The position numbers were made by a program, and so were the translations under genes. 20,328 nucleotides of DNA from Thermoleophilia bacterium UBA5186 (GTDB lineage Bacteria > Actinomycetota > Thermoleophilia > Gaiellales > Gaiellaceae): NCBI GenBank assembly GCA_002413095.1, contig DHWI01000140.1:4211-24538 (forward strand), written 5' to 3'. Each line of letters opens with the position of its first letter. The stretch's first letter is position 1. Shown piece after piece: positions 6,876-13,792 of this stretch. A model generated the notes under the pieces. It worked only from the letters and a program-made list of their open reading frames with translations. It made no database searches and was not told the origin of the DNA.

Positions 6876-7953
6876 CAGCCTGCGCAAGGCGTTCGACGAC
6901 CGTGGCGCACCGGTCCGCGCCGTCGACGACGTGACCTTCGACGTGGCCGAGGGCGAGCTGTTCGCGCTGCTTGGGCCCTCCGGATGCGGCAAGACCACCC
7001 TGCTGCGCTGCATCGCCGGGCTCGAGCGGCCGGATGCCGGGGAGATAGTCGTCGCCGGACGGACGCTCACGTCCCGGTCGGCGGGAATCGACGTTCCGCC
7101 GCACGAGCGTGGGCTCGGAGTCGTCTCGCAGTCGTACGGGATCTGGCCACACATGACGGTGTTCGACACCGCTGCGTTTCCGCTTCGCGTTCTCCCACGC
7201 CGCCGTCGTCCATCGGCGTCGCAGATCCGGGCCCGAGTCGAGCAGGTGCTCGACTCCGTACAGCTCGCACCCCTCGCTCACAGGCCGGCGACCGACCTCT
7301 CCGGCGGGCAGCAGCAGCGCCTGGCGATCGCTCGGGCGCTCGTCAACGAGCCGCCGTTGCTCCTCCTGGACGAGCCCCTGGCGAGCCTGGACACCCGTCT
7401 GCGCGACGAGCTCAGGTTCGAGCTGCTGCGCTTGCAGCGCGACCTCGGGACGACCTGCGTGTACGTCACGCACGACCAGACCGAGGCCCTGAGTCTGGCG
7501 AACAGGCTCGCAGTGATGAACGACGGGCGAATCGAGCAGCTCGGCGAGCCGCGGACGCTCTACGACCACCCCACGTCTCGCTTCGTCGCCGAGTTTCTCG
7601 GCGCCGCCAACCTAATCGACGGCGTCGTCGTCTCGTCGGGCCACGTCCGGACTGCTGCCGGCGTGCTGGAGGTGCCGGCAGGTCATGCAGCAGCCCCGGG
7701 AGACGCGGTGGTGGTGGTCGTGCGGCCCGAGCACGTCACACTCGAGGACGCGACGGCGGCAAACGGCTGGATCGGGCCCGTCGAGGTCGCCGCTTACACG
7801 GGCGACGGCGTCGACCTCGTCGTTCGCGTCGGAGACCTCCGGATCCGTGTCCGCTCGACTCCTCAGGGCGCCGCCGCCGTCGGGTCGAAGGTCGGTGTGC
7901 GCCTCCGGTCGTGCTCGCTCCTGCCTGCCGCGGAAGCACCGCGTGACGTCTGA
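6862..7953 (+). CDS. ABC transporter ATP-binding protein (FbpC/PotA type, with TOBE domain)
   Basis: A 363-residue ATPase. Walker A GPSGCGKT (38-45), Q-loop VVSQ (Gln90), signature LSGGQ (146-150), Walker B LLLLDE (166-171) and the switch His in YVTHDQTEA (His204) are all intact. Residues from about 240 are a C-terminal TOBE-like regulatory domain (FLGAANLIDGVVV..., VVVRPEHVTLE..., VRLRSCSLLPA), which fits the iron/spermidine importer class. The start is TTG 6862, preceded by GAGG at 6854-6857 and lying inside the permease gene; no ATG or GTG fits better. Its own 3' end overlaps the next gene by 11 bases. Confidence 0.92.
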   Translation: MLAVSSLRKAFDDRGAPVRAVDDVTFDVAEGELFALLGPSGCGKTTLLRCIAGLERPDAGEIVVAGRTLTSRSAGIDVPPHERGLGVVSQSYGIWPHMTVFDTAAFPLRVLPRRRRPSASQIRARVEQVLDSVQLAPLAHRPATDLSGGQQQRLAIARALVNEPPLLLLDEPLASLDTRLRDELRFELLRLQRDLGTTCVYVTHDQTEALSLANRLAVMNDGRIEQLGEPRTLYDHPTSRFVAEFLGAANLIDGVVVSSGHVRTAAGVLEVPAGHAAAPGDAVVVVVRPEHVTLEDATAANGWIGPVEVAAYTGDGVDLVVRVGDLRIRVRSTPQGAAAVGSKVGVRLRSCSLLPAAEAPRDV

Positions 7954-9514
7954 TCTCCTCCGCCTCGTCGCATACCTGCGCGGGCTCCGCGGCTTCCTCC
8001 GCCGCCCGGTCTCCGCAGAGGCGTCCCGCCGACTGCTTCGAGCCGGGCTCGAGGCACGGGACGCGAATCTGCTGCGGTTCCTCGACACGTGCGTGTTCGA
8101 CAGGCCGGGGAGTCCGTACGCGGCACTCCTCCGGCACGCGGGGATCGAGCGCGGCGATGCGGCGACGCTCGTCGCTACCGAAGGAACAGAGGGCGCGCTC
8201 GGGCACCTCTACGACAAGGGCGTGTACCTGAGCGTCGGCGAGTTCAAGGGGCTCGAGCCGATCCGGCGCGGAAGTCTCGAGCTGGAGACGAGCCACGAGG
8301 ACTTCGACAATCCGCTCCTGCGGGCGGGGTACTCAGGCGAGAGCGGCGGTTCGCGCGGCGCCCCACGGCGCGTGATGGTGGACTTCGAGCACCTCTTCCA
8401 CGAATGCGCCTACCAGGTGCTGTTCATGGACGCGTTCGCCCTGTGGGAGCGCCCATGCGCCCTTTGGCGTCCTGTTCCGCCGGCCCGGGCCGGGCTGCAG
8501 AACGCCCTCCGCAGCGTCAAGGTGGGACGCCCAGCGGAACGCTGGTTCTCGCAGACACCACTGAGTCTCCGGTCGGCGCTCGTGCGAGACACGGTGCTGA
8601 CCTGGCTGACCGTCGCGATGAGCCGCTCGGCCGGCCACCCACTTCCGGTGCCGGTTCACGTGCCGCTCGCCGAGGCCGAGACCGTGGCTCGATGGCTCGC
8701 AGGGAAGGTCGAAGCCGGCACGGCGGCGCACCTCGACACTGTCGCAAGCTCGGCGGTACGGGTGAGCGTCGCGGCGAGGGACGCCGGGCTCGACCTGGAC
8801 GGAACGCTCATCCGCGTCGGCGGCGAGCCGTTCACGCGGGCGAAGGCAGACCTGATCGAGGCCTCCGGAGCGAAGGCCGTCGCTCACTACACCATGGCCG
8901 AGACCGGGCGGATCGGCGCCGCCTGCGCCGACGCTCCGGAGCTCGACGACGTGCACCTGCTCACGGATCGGCTTGCGCTCGTCTCCCGCGCAGCAGGGAG
9001 CGACGCCGGCGGGAGAACGAAGGTGGTTCTCACGACCCTCCTGCCGGTCTGCCCCAAGGTGATGCTCAACGTCGAGACCGGCGACTCGGCCGTCGTCGTC
9101 GGTCGCGACTGCGGCTGCGCCGCGGGGGAGATCGGCTTCCGCACGCATCTGCACACGATTCGTGGTGACGACAAGCTGACGATCGAGGGCATGGGGTTCG
9201 TGGGCGCCGACGTGTTGTTGCTCGTGGACGAGCTGCTACCGAGGCGGTTCGGCGGCGCTCCGACCGACTACCAGCTCGTCGACCGAGAGCAGGATGGACT
9301 GCAGAGACTGGACGTCGTCGTCGATCCGTCGGTCGGCCCTCTGGACGAGCGCGAGCTCGTGGAGGTCGTGCTCGAGACGCTCGGATCGGGACTCGCCTAT
9401 CGCCGGATGGTCGTCGATGTCTGGCGCCAAGCAGACGCGGTGTCGGTTGTCCGGCGAGCGCCGCACGCGACGCGGACCGCGAAGGTCCAGCCGCTGCACG
9501 TGATCCGGCCCTAG
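7943..9514 (+). CDS. PaaK/CapK-like adenylate-forming enzyme encoded with the ABC transporter
   Basis: A 523-residue protein with a diverged acyl-adenylate fold. Visible core motifs: a glycine/serine-rich phosphate loop SGESGGSRGAP (131-141) in place of the usual TSGTTGKP, GGEPF (293-297), HYTMAETG (315-322), a TGD (379-381), DCGCAAGEIGF (389-399) like the Cys-containing segment of phenylacetate-CoA ligases, IRGDDKLTIEGMGF (407-419) as hinge, and RTAKVQPL near the end with a candidate catalytic Lys514. Such enzymes activate a carboxylic acid with ATP and pass it to CoA, a carrier protein or an amine. The first 125 residues are helical and not assignable. The GTG start lies inside the ATPase gene, so coupling to the importer is tight. 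Substrate unknown; LuxE-like acyl-protein synthetases are the main alternative. Confidence 0.75.
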   Translation: MTSDLLRLVAYLRGLRGFLRRPVSAEASRRLLRAGLEARDANLLRFLDTCVFDRPGSPYAALLRHAGIERGDAATLVATEGTEGALGHLYDKGVYLSVGEFKGLEPIRRGSLELETSHEDFDNPLLRAGYSGESGGSRGAPRRVMVDFEHLFHECAYQVLFMDAFALWERPCALWRPVPPARAGLQNALRSVKVGRPAERWFSQTPLSLRSALVRDTVLTWLTVAMSRSAGHPLPVPVHVPLAEAETVARWLAGKVEAGTAAHLDTVASSAVRVSVAARDAGLDLDGTLIRVGGEPFTRAKADLIEASGAKAVAHYTMAETGRIGAACADAPELDDVHLLTDRLALVSRAAGSDAGGRTKVVLTTLLPVCPKVMLNVETGDSAVVVGRDCGCAAGEIGFRTHLHTIRGDDKLTIEGMGFVGADVLLLVDELLPRRFGGAPTDYQLVDREQDGLQRLDVVVDPSVGPLDERELVEVVLETLGSGLAYRRMVVDVWRQADAVSVVRRAPHATRTAKVQPLHVIRP

Positions 9515-9533
9515 CCTGGCAGACCTGTCTCCG

Positions 9534-9539
9534 TATCCT
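9534..9539 (+). promoter_or_regulatory. -10-like element giving a leaderless sixA transcript
   Basis: TATCCT ends 7 bases before the GTG start at 9547, in a 32-base gap with no ribosome binding site. The distance fits initiation at the start codon. The -35 region is not recognisable. Confidence 0.4.
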
Positions 9540-9546
9540 CTCTCCT

Positions 9547-9942
9547 GTGCGTCTGTACCTCATTCGCCATGCGGAATCCGCGTCGGGGGAGCCTGACGAG
9601 CTGCGCCGGCTGACTCCCGGTGGCGAGGAGCAGGCGCGCGCCCTCGGCGAGCGGCTGGCAGGACGGCTCCCGCCCGACGTCGTGCTTTCGAGCCCGCTCC
9701 TGCGCGCGCGCCAAACGGCGGACGTGATCGCGCGGGCCGCCGGGTGCGCCTCCGAGGTGGACGAGCGGCTCGCTCCAGGGGCGACTGCCGAAGGGCTGCT
9801 GGCCGCGATCGAGGGTCGCGGCGAGAGCGTCGCCGCGGTGGGCCACCAGCCGGACTGCGGCGAGATCGCGCTCGCGCTGACCGGCGAGTCGCGCCCGTTC
9901 CCCCCGGCCGGGCTCGCGGTGATTGACTTGCCGGCGCAGTGA
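9547..9942 (+). CDS. SixA-type phosphohistidine phosphatase (histidine phosphatase superfamily)
   Basis: A 131-residue protein, short like SixA. The catalytic RHAE (Arg7-His8) opens the protein, SSPLLRARQTADV (48-60) supplies the second phosphate-binding Arg, and VGHQPDC contains the second His (His100). This superfamily removes phosphate from phosphohistidine or small phosphoesters through a phosphohistidine intermediate; E. coli SixA acts on phosphotransfer proteins. The GTG start gives MRLYLIRHAE directly, as is normal. The stop TGA overlaps the GTG of the next ABC ATPase gene, so the phosphatase is the first gene of an apparent three-gene operon with an exporter. A functional link between them is not obvious. 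Confidence 0.88.
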   Translation: MRLYLIRHAESASGEPDELRRLTPGGEEQARALGERLAGRLPPDVVLSSPLLRARQTADVIARAAGCASEVDERLAPGATAEGLLAAIEGRGESVAAVGHQPDCGEIALALTGESRPFPPAGLAVIDLPAQ

Positions 9943-10787
9943 GCGCCGCGGCGATCTCCGTCACCGACCTCCGCAAGTCGTACGGCGACTTCCAGGCCCT
10001 TCGCGGGATCGGCTTCGACATCCGCGAAGGCGAGGTCTTCGGCCTGCTCGGCCCGAACGGCGCCGGGAAGACGACCACCGTCGAGATCCTCGAGGGCTAT
10101 CGACGGCGAGACACGGGTTCGATCGAGGTGCTCGGCTTCGATCCGCAGCGCTTCGAGATCGGCTTCCGTGAGCGGATCGGCGTCGTCTTGCAGCAGTCGC
10201 AGCTCCTGCCGAACCTGACGGTCGCGGAGACCCACCGGATCTTCGCGGGGTACTACGAGCAGCCGCGCGACATCGACGAAGTGATCCAGCTCGTCGGGCT
10301 CGCGGAGAAGCGCGACGCGCGCGTGCGCACGCTTTCGGGCGGGCAGAAACGGCGGCTCGACCTCGGCCTTGCCCTCGTCGGCGACCCGGATCTCGTCTTT
10401 CTCGACGAGCCGACGACCGGGTTCGACCCGGCGGCGCGCCGGATCGCCTGGGACATGATCCGCTCGCTCCGGTCGCTCGGGAAGACCGTTCTGCTGACGA
10501 CGCACTACCTCGACGAGGCGCAGGAGCTCTGCGATCGCGTCGCCGTACTGCGCGAAGGGCTGATCGTGCGGATCGGCACTCCGGCGGAGCTGCGAGGAAC
10601 GTCGCTCGAGACGGAGATCCGGTATCGGAAGGACGGCCAGGACGTCGTCGTCCGCACGCTCGAGCCGACGCGCGTGCTGAGCGAGCTGACCGCCGAGGCG
10701 CTGGCCGCGGGCCGCGAGCTCGAAGGGTTGGAGGTGCGGCGGCCGACGCTCGAAGACGTCTACCTCGAGCTGGTCGCCGGCGAATGA
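9939..10787 (+). CDS. ABC-2 type exporter ATP-binding protein (DrrA/CcmA-like)
   Basis: A 282-residue ATPase beginning at GTG 9939, overlapping the sixA stop as GTGA. Walker A GPNGAGKT (38-45), Q-loop VVLQQ (82-86), signature LSGGQ (132-136), Walker B LVFLDE (152-157) and the switch His in LTTHYLDEA (His189) are all present. The C-terminal region (from ~225) ends in GLEVRRPTLEDVYLELVAGE, the typical tail of drug/antibiotic-exporter ATPases of the DrrA class. It energises the membrane protein encoded immediately downstream. What is exported cannot be told from the sequence. Confidence 0.92.
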   Translation: MSAAAISVTDLRKSYGDFQALRGIGFDIREGEVFGLLGPNGAGKTTTVEILEGYRRRDTGSIEVLGFDPQRFEIGFRERIGVVLQQSQLLPNLTVAETHRIFAGYYEQPRDIDEVIQLVGLAEKRDARVRTLSGGQKRRLDLGLALVGDPDLVFLDEPTTGFDPAARRIAWDMIRSLRSLGKTVLLTTHYLDEAQELCDRVAVLREGLIVRIGTPAELRGTSLETEIRYRKDGQDVVVRTLEPTRVLSELTAEALAAGRELEGLEVRRPTLEDVYLELVAGE

Positions 10788-11530
10788 GGCTGTTCCTCCA
10801 TCAGCTGCGGGCCGAGCAGCTGCAGTTCTGGCGCAGCCGGGAGGCCGCGATCTTCATCTTCGTCTTCCCGATGCTGCTGTTCCTCCTGCTCGGCTCGGTC
10901 TACAGCGGGACGATCTCCGGGCATCCCGCGCGCGAGGTGCTGCTGGCGGGGATGCTCGGCTACGGCGCTGCGAACACGGCGTTCGCCGGGCTCGGGATCT
11001 CGTTGGTGATCCGGCGCGAGGGAGGGCTGCTGAAGCGAATCCGTTCGACGCCGCTGCCGGCCGCGACGTACCTCGGCGCCGTGCTGGTCTCCACGCTGCT
11101 CGTCTTCGCGCTTCAGGCGGTGCTGCTCCTCGTGCTCGGACGGCTCCTGTACGGGACGCACGTTCCCGACCGGCTCGGGTCGCTGGCGCTCGTCCTGCTC
11201 TTCGGCGCGGCAGCGTTTGCCGGGCTCGGGCTCGCGGTCGCATCGCTGATCCGCTCGGCCGAGGGCTCGTCGGCCGCAGTGAACGTGATCCTCCTTCCGA
11301 TGGCGTTCCTCTCGGGCTCATTCGGCCCGACGCGGCGCTACCCGGAGGTGCTGCGCGCGATCGGCGACGCGCTGCCGCTCAGGTACTTCATCAAGCTCGT
11401 CAACGGCGTCTACCTCGACGACCGCGCCCCGTGGCACTACGGCACCGCGGCCGGGGTCCTCGCAGCGTGGGGCGTGGCCGGGCTCGTCGTCGCCGCGCGA
11501 CGCTTCAGCTGGGAGCCGCGCAGCGCCTGA
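10784..11530 (+). CDS. ABC-2 type exporter permease
   Basis: A 248-residue membrane protein with about six hydrophobic segments, the size of DrrB-like ABC-2 permeases. Recognisable features are the N-terminal amphipathic HQLRAEQLQFWRSREAAIFIFVFPMLLFLLLGSVYSG, the cytoplasmic VIRREGGLLKRIRSTPLPAATYL after the second helix (the standard 'KR.R.TPL' contact to the ATPase), and PMAFLSGSFGPTRRYPEVLRAIGDALPLRYF, the conserved ABC-2 signature near the C-terminus. The ATG overlaps the ATPase stop as ATGA, so it forms the transporter with that protein. The last gene of the sixA operon; the repeat region that follows may end the transcript. Confidence 0.92.
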   Translation: MRLFLHQLRAEQLQFWRSREAAIFIFVFPMLLFLLLGSVYSGTISGHPAREVLLAGMLGYGAANTAFAGLGISLVIRREGGLLKRIRSTPLPAATYLGAVLVSTLLVFALQAVLLLVLGRLLYGTHVPDRLGSLALVLLFGAAAFAGLGLAVASLIRSAEGSSAAVNVILLPMAFLSGSFGPTRRYPEVLRAIGDALPLRYFIKLVNGVYLDDRAPWHYGTAAGVLAAWGVAGLVVAARRFSWEPRSA

Positions 11531-11532
11531 CT

Positions 11533-11651
11533 GACTTTGTGGCTCTGAGCCACTATCGCGGAAGTTGTGACACTTCACCCCGCTCGGCTCCACGAGCACC
11601 GCGCCAAACCATGTCGCCTCGAGACGGTTTGTGGCTCTGAGCCACAAAGTC
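11533..11651. repeat. Pair of palindromes framing a 119-base segment
   Basis: An 18-base sequence beginning TTTGTGGCTC and ending GAGCCAC occurs at 11536-11553 and again, identically, at 11628-11645. Each copy contains GTGGCTC-T-GAGCCAC. The second extends to a full 21-base palindrome with 10-base arms (TTTGTGGCTC / GAGCCACAAA, 11628-11648). The outer flanks GACTTTG (11533-11539) and CAAAGTC (11645-11651) make the whole segment an inverted repeat with 21-base ends that match at 20 positions. The 77 bases between hold no gene that I can support. It lies just after the exporter permease stop, so it may act as a transcription end, as an operator pair for the gene at 11708, or be a small mobile element. 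Confidence 0.8.
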
Positions 11652-11668
11652 TGTTCGGGCGGCGCAAT

Positions 11669-11687
11669 GCCGAGATTCGATTTCGGC
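11669..11687. repeat. Small hairpin upstream of the 119-residue hypothetical gene
   Basis: GCCGA-G-AT / AT-T-TCGGC around a TCG loop: an 8-pair stem with one mismatch, 20 bases before the GTG at 11708. It lies between the palindrome pair and the gene; it could be part of the same control region or a weak terminator. Confidence 0.35.
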
Positions 11688-11707
11688 GAGCCGGGGAGTA
11701 GCCGGAC

Positions 11708-12067
11708 GTGCAAACCGAACCGAAAATTGCATTCGCCGCGGAGATCAGCGATCCACCAGGGCTCGAGATCCGGATCAACTTTGGAATCTTCGCGGGGCGC
11801 GACGCCACCGCCGCCGAGGTGGACGAGCTCGCACAGGCGGTCGTCCCCGAGGTCGGCGAAGTCTCGATCGTCGCCGAGCAACGCCACGAGGTCGGCGAGG
11901 ACGTCGAGGCTTCCCTGCATCAGGTGCGAATCGAGGTCGGCGAGGATCAGCTTCCGCCCGCAGGGCCGGAACGCGACGTCCTCACGGGCCGCCTGCTCGA
12001 GCGCGCCGAGCGCTGGGCCGAGGCGTGCATCGCCGAGCGCCACGCCGAGATTTCCGCCGAGCTCTGA
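11708..12067 (+). CDS. Hypothetical acidic protein, 119 residues
   Basis: I do not recognise this family. The product begins MQTEPKIAFAAEISDPPGLEIRINFGIFAGRDATAAEVDELAQAV and is rich in Glu/Asp and Ala, with no signal peptide, membrane segment or Cys. The layout beta (EIRINFGIF), helix (AAEVDELAQAV), beta (VGEVSIVAEQRHEV), beta (HQVRIEV) and a long C-terminal helix (RDVLTGRLLERAERWAEACIAERHAEISAEL) suggests a small alpha/beta fold. Coding is supported by GC-rich third positions and in-frame coherence up to the stop, 8 bases before the convergent transpeptidase stop. GTG 11708 is preceded by GGGGAG about 10 bases upstream. Confidence 0.7.
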   Translation: MQTEPKIAFAAEISDPPGLEIRINFGIFAGRDATAAEVDELAQAVVPEVGEVSIVAEQRHEVGEDVEASLHQVRIEVGEDQLPPAGPERDVLTGRLLERAERWAEACIAERHAEISAEL

Positions 12068-12075
12068 GCGCCGCC

Positions 12076-13086
12076 CTAGCGGATCGTGACGGGCGTCCCG
12101 AGCGGCATGAGCTTCACCAGCCGCAGGATCGCCGCATTCCGCAAGCGAATGCAGCCGTGCGAGATCCGCCCGGGGATCAACTCTGGCGCGTTCGTCCCGT
12201 GGATGCCGATGAACGCACCCGCGAAGTAACCCGTCGGCACCGGTGACTTCGCGCTGGTCCCGAACGCGGCGGGGCCGTAGAACGGGTCGCCGAAGTTCGT
12301 GAGCAGCTCCCGCACGTAGAACTCGCCGCGCGGAGTCGGCCAATCGGCGCGGCCGACGCCGACGCGCGTACGGAAGACCGCCCGGCCGTCGCGGAAGAGG
12401 GTCGCCGAGAAGAACGCCCGATCGATCACGAGCCGGGTCGTCCTCACGCGGAGCGGCCCCAACGCCGCGCGCGGAACCCAGCCCGTCGAATTGTTCGGCA
12501 GGACCGGAAGGCGGACGCGAACCCAGAGCGTCCCCGCAGCGTCATGGATCGACTCGAGCGCAAGCACCATGTTCGGTGCGTACTCCTCGGTGAGCATCCC
12601 GACGCGGGTGACCACCGGCGCCGCCGCGGACGGCCGCGCGCGGGCGTAGACGGGTCGCAGGACGACCGCTGCCCGCGAGACATTGCCGACCCCGCTGAGC
12701 CGGACGGGCAGCTCGGGCGCGACGCGAATCGCGATCCGGCGCGTAATCGCCGGCGCGTCGCCCGAAGGCGTCGCGGTGAATACGACGGCGTAGTCGCCGA
12801 CCTGCGCGGCCTTCGGCGTCCACTGAAACTCCGCGGTCCCCGGATTCCCGTCAGCCGACGACAGCGCGGCCCCCTGAGGGAGACCCGAGCTCGCGACGTG
12901 GAGGACGGTGCTCGGGTCGGCCGAGACGGCAGAAAGCATGAAGCCGAGCGGCGTCCCCGCGACGACGCTGAAGGTCACACCCTCGTCGGGCGTCGGAGCC
13001 TGCCACGCGGCCGCGACGGGAGCCTGCGCCGCGGCGGCAAGAGGAACCGCGAGCGCACAGACGCAGAGGAGGACAGCGACCCGCAT
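12076..13086 (-). CDS. Secreted L,D-transpeptidase (YkuD) with Ig-like and SH3-like domains
   Basis: A 336-residue exported protein: signal peptide (MRVAVLLCVCALAVPLAAAAQA), a putative-Ig domain at ~30-125 (GTPLGFMLSAVSADPSTVLHVASSGLPQGAALSSADGNPGTAEFQWTP...), an SH3-like region at ~128-210 ending in STGWVPRAALG, and a C-terminal YkuD catalytic domain. The active-site block is complete: IGIHGTNAPELIPGRISHGCIRLRN, with His310 and Cys312. These enzymes form 3-3 peptide crosslinks or attach proteins in the cell wall outside the membrane. The Ig-like module may bind the wall or position the enzyme. Divergent from a second transpeptidase 64 bases away. A TACGAT element (13100-13095) lies 8 bases before the ATG. 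Confidence 0.92.
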   Translation of the reverse strand: MRVAVLLCVCALAVPLAAAAQAPVAAAWQAPTPDEGVTFSVVAGTPLGFMLSAVSADPSTVLHVASSGLPQGAALSSADGNPGTAEFQWTPKAAQVGDYAVVFTATPSGDAPAITRRIAIRVAPELPVRLSGVGNVSRAAVVLRPVYARARPSAAAPVVTRVGMLTEEYAPNMVLALESIHDAAGTLWVRVRLPVLPNNSTGWVPRAALGPLRVRTTRLVIDRAFFSATLFRDGRAVFRTRVGVGRADWPTPRGEFYVRELLTNFGDPFYGPAAFGTSAKSPVPTGYFAGAFIGIHGTNAPELIPGRISHGCIRLRNAAILRLVKLMPLGTPVTIR

Positions 13087-13094
13087 TACGGGGA

Positions 13095-13100
13095 ATCGTA
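13095..13100 (-). promoter_or_regulatory. -10-like element of the L,D-transpeptidase
   Basis: Minus strand TACGAT, 8 bases before the ATG at 13086, in the 64-base gap between the divergent transpeptidase genes. No ribosome binding site is seen between it and the ATG. Confidence 0.35.
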
Positions 13101-13150
13101 GTCACCTTTCGAGGGACTGCCCAGGCCCCGCCCCATGCCGATCCGACGGT

Positions 13151-13792
13151 ATGGGGTTCACCTTGATAGCCGCTCTGGCACTCGTCGCATCGGCTCCGCC
13201 GGCCGCACTCCCGCAACCGGAGGACTATCTGGTCGCGCGCGTCGCGGGCCCGGCCGTGGTCGTGCACGGCCGCCCGGGCGGCGCCCCCGTCCGCGAGCTC
13301 GGCAGGCAGACGGAGTTCGGCTCCCCCCAGACCCTGTCCGTTGTCCGCAAGCGTGGGAACTGGCTGGGAGTGGTCACCTCCACGGTCGCAAACGGGCGGA
13401 TCGGCTGGGTGCGGCGCTCAGGACTGCGGTACCGTCACGTGAGCATCAAGCTCGAAGCCGACCTCTCGCGGCGAACGCTGACTGTGAAGCGCGGTGACGC
13501 CGCTCTCCGCCGGATCCGCATTGACATCGGGGCCGCCAGCTCACGCACGCCAGTCGGGCGCTATGCCGTCACCGACAAGCTTCCGGGCTCGCGCTTCTCG
13601 GCCGTCTACGGCTGCTGCATCCTCGCGCTGTCCGGGCACCAGGGCTCACGCCGGCTGGCGATCCACGGGACGCCTTCGGGAAGCGTCCCCGGCTACGCGA
13701 ACTCCGAGGGCTGCCTCCACGCGAAGACGTCCGACCTGCGCTACCTGATGCGGTTCATCCCGCTAGGGACGCCGGTGTTCGTGCATCCGTAG
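13151..13792 (+). CDS. Second L,D-transpeptidase-like protein with a variant active-site motif
   Basis: A 213-residue exported protein starting MGFTLIAALALVASAPPAAL (signal peptide), then an SH3-like part at ~25-95 (VARVAGPAVVVHGRPGG...NWLGVVTSTVANGRIGWVRRSGL) and a YkuD domain. The His-Gly-Thr segment (LAIHGTPSG) is present, and the nucleophile is Cys188 in YANSEGCLHAK. In most YkuD enzymes this is S-H-G-C-[IV]-R; here the His is Glu and the Arg is His, so activity or specificity may differ. A compact one-SH3 architecture, lacking the Ig module of its divergent neighbour. The last 38 bases overlap, tail to tail, the response-regulator gene on the other strand. Confidence 0.85.
   Translation: MGFTLIAALALVASAPPAALPQPEDYLVARVAGPAVVVHGRPGGAPVRELGRQTEFGSPQTLSVVRKRGNWLGVVTSTVANGRIGWVRRSGLRYRHVSIKLEADLSRRTLTVKRGDAALRRIRIDIGAASSRTPVGRYAVTDKLPGSRFSAVYGCCILALSGHQGSRRLAIHGTPSGSVPGYANSEGCLHAKTSDLRYLMRFIPLGTPVFVHP

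Noticed and set aside
11533..11651. CRISPR array
   Set aside because: Only two copies, each palindromic, with no series of regular spacers and no cas genes.
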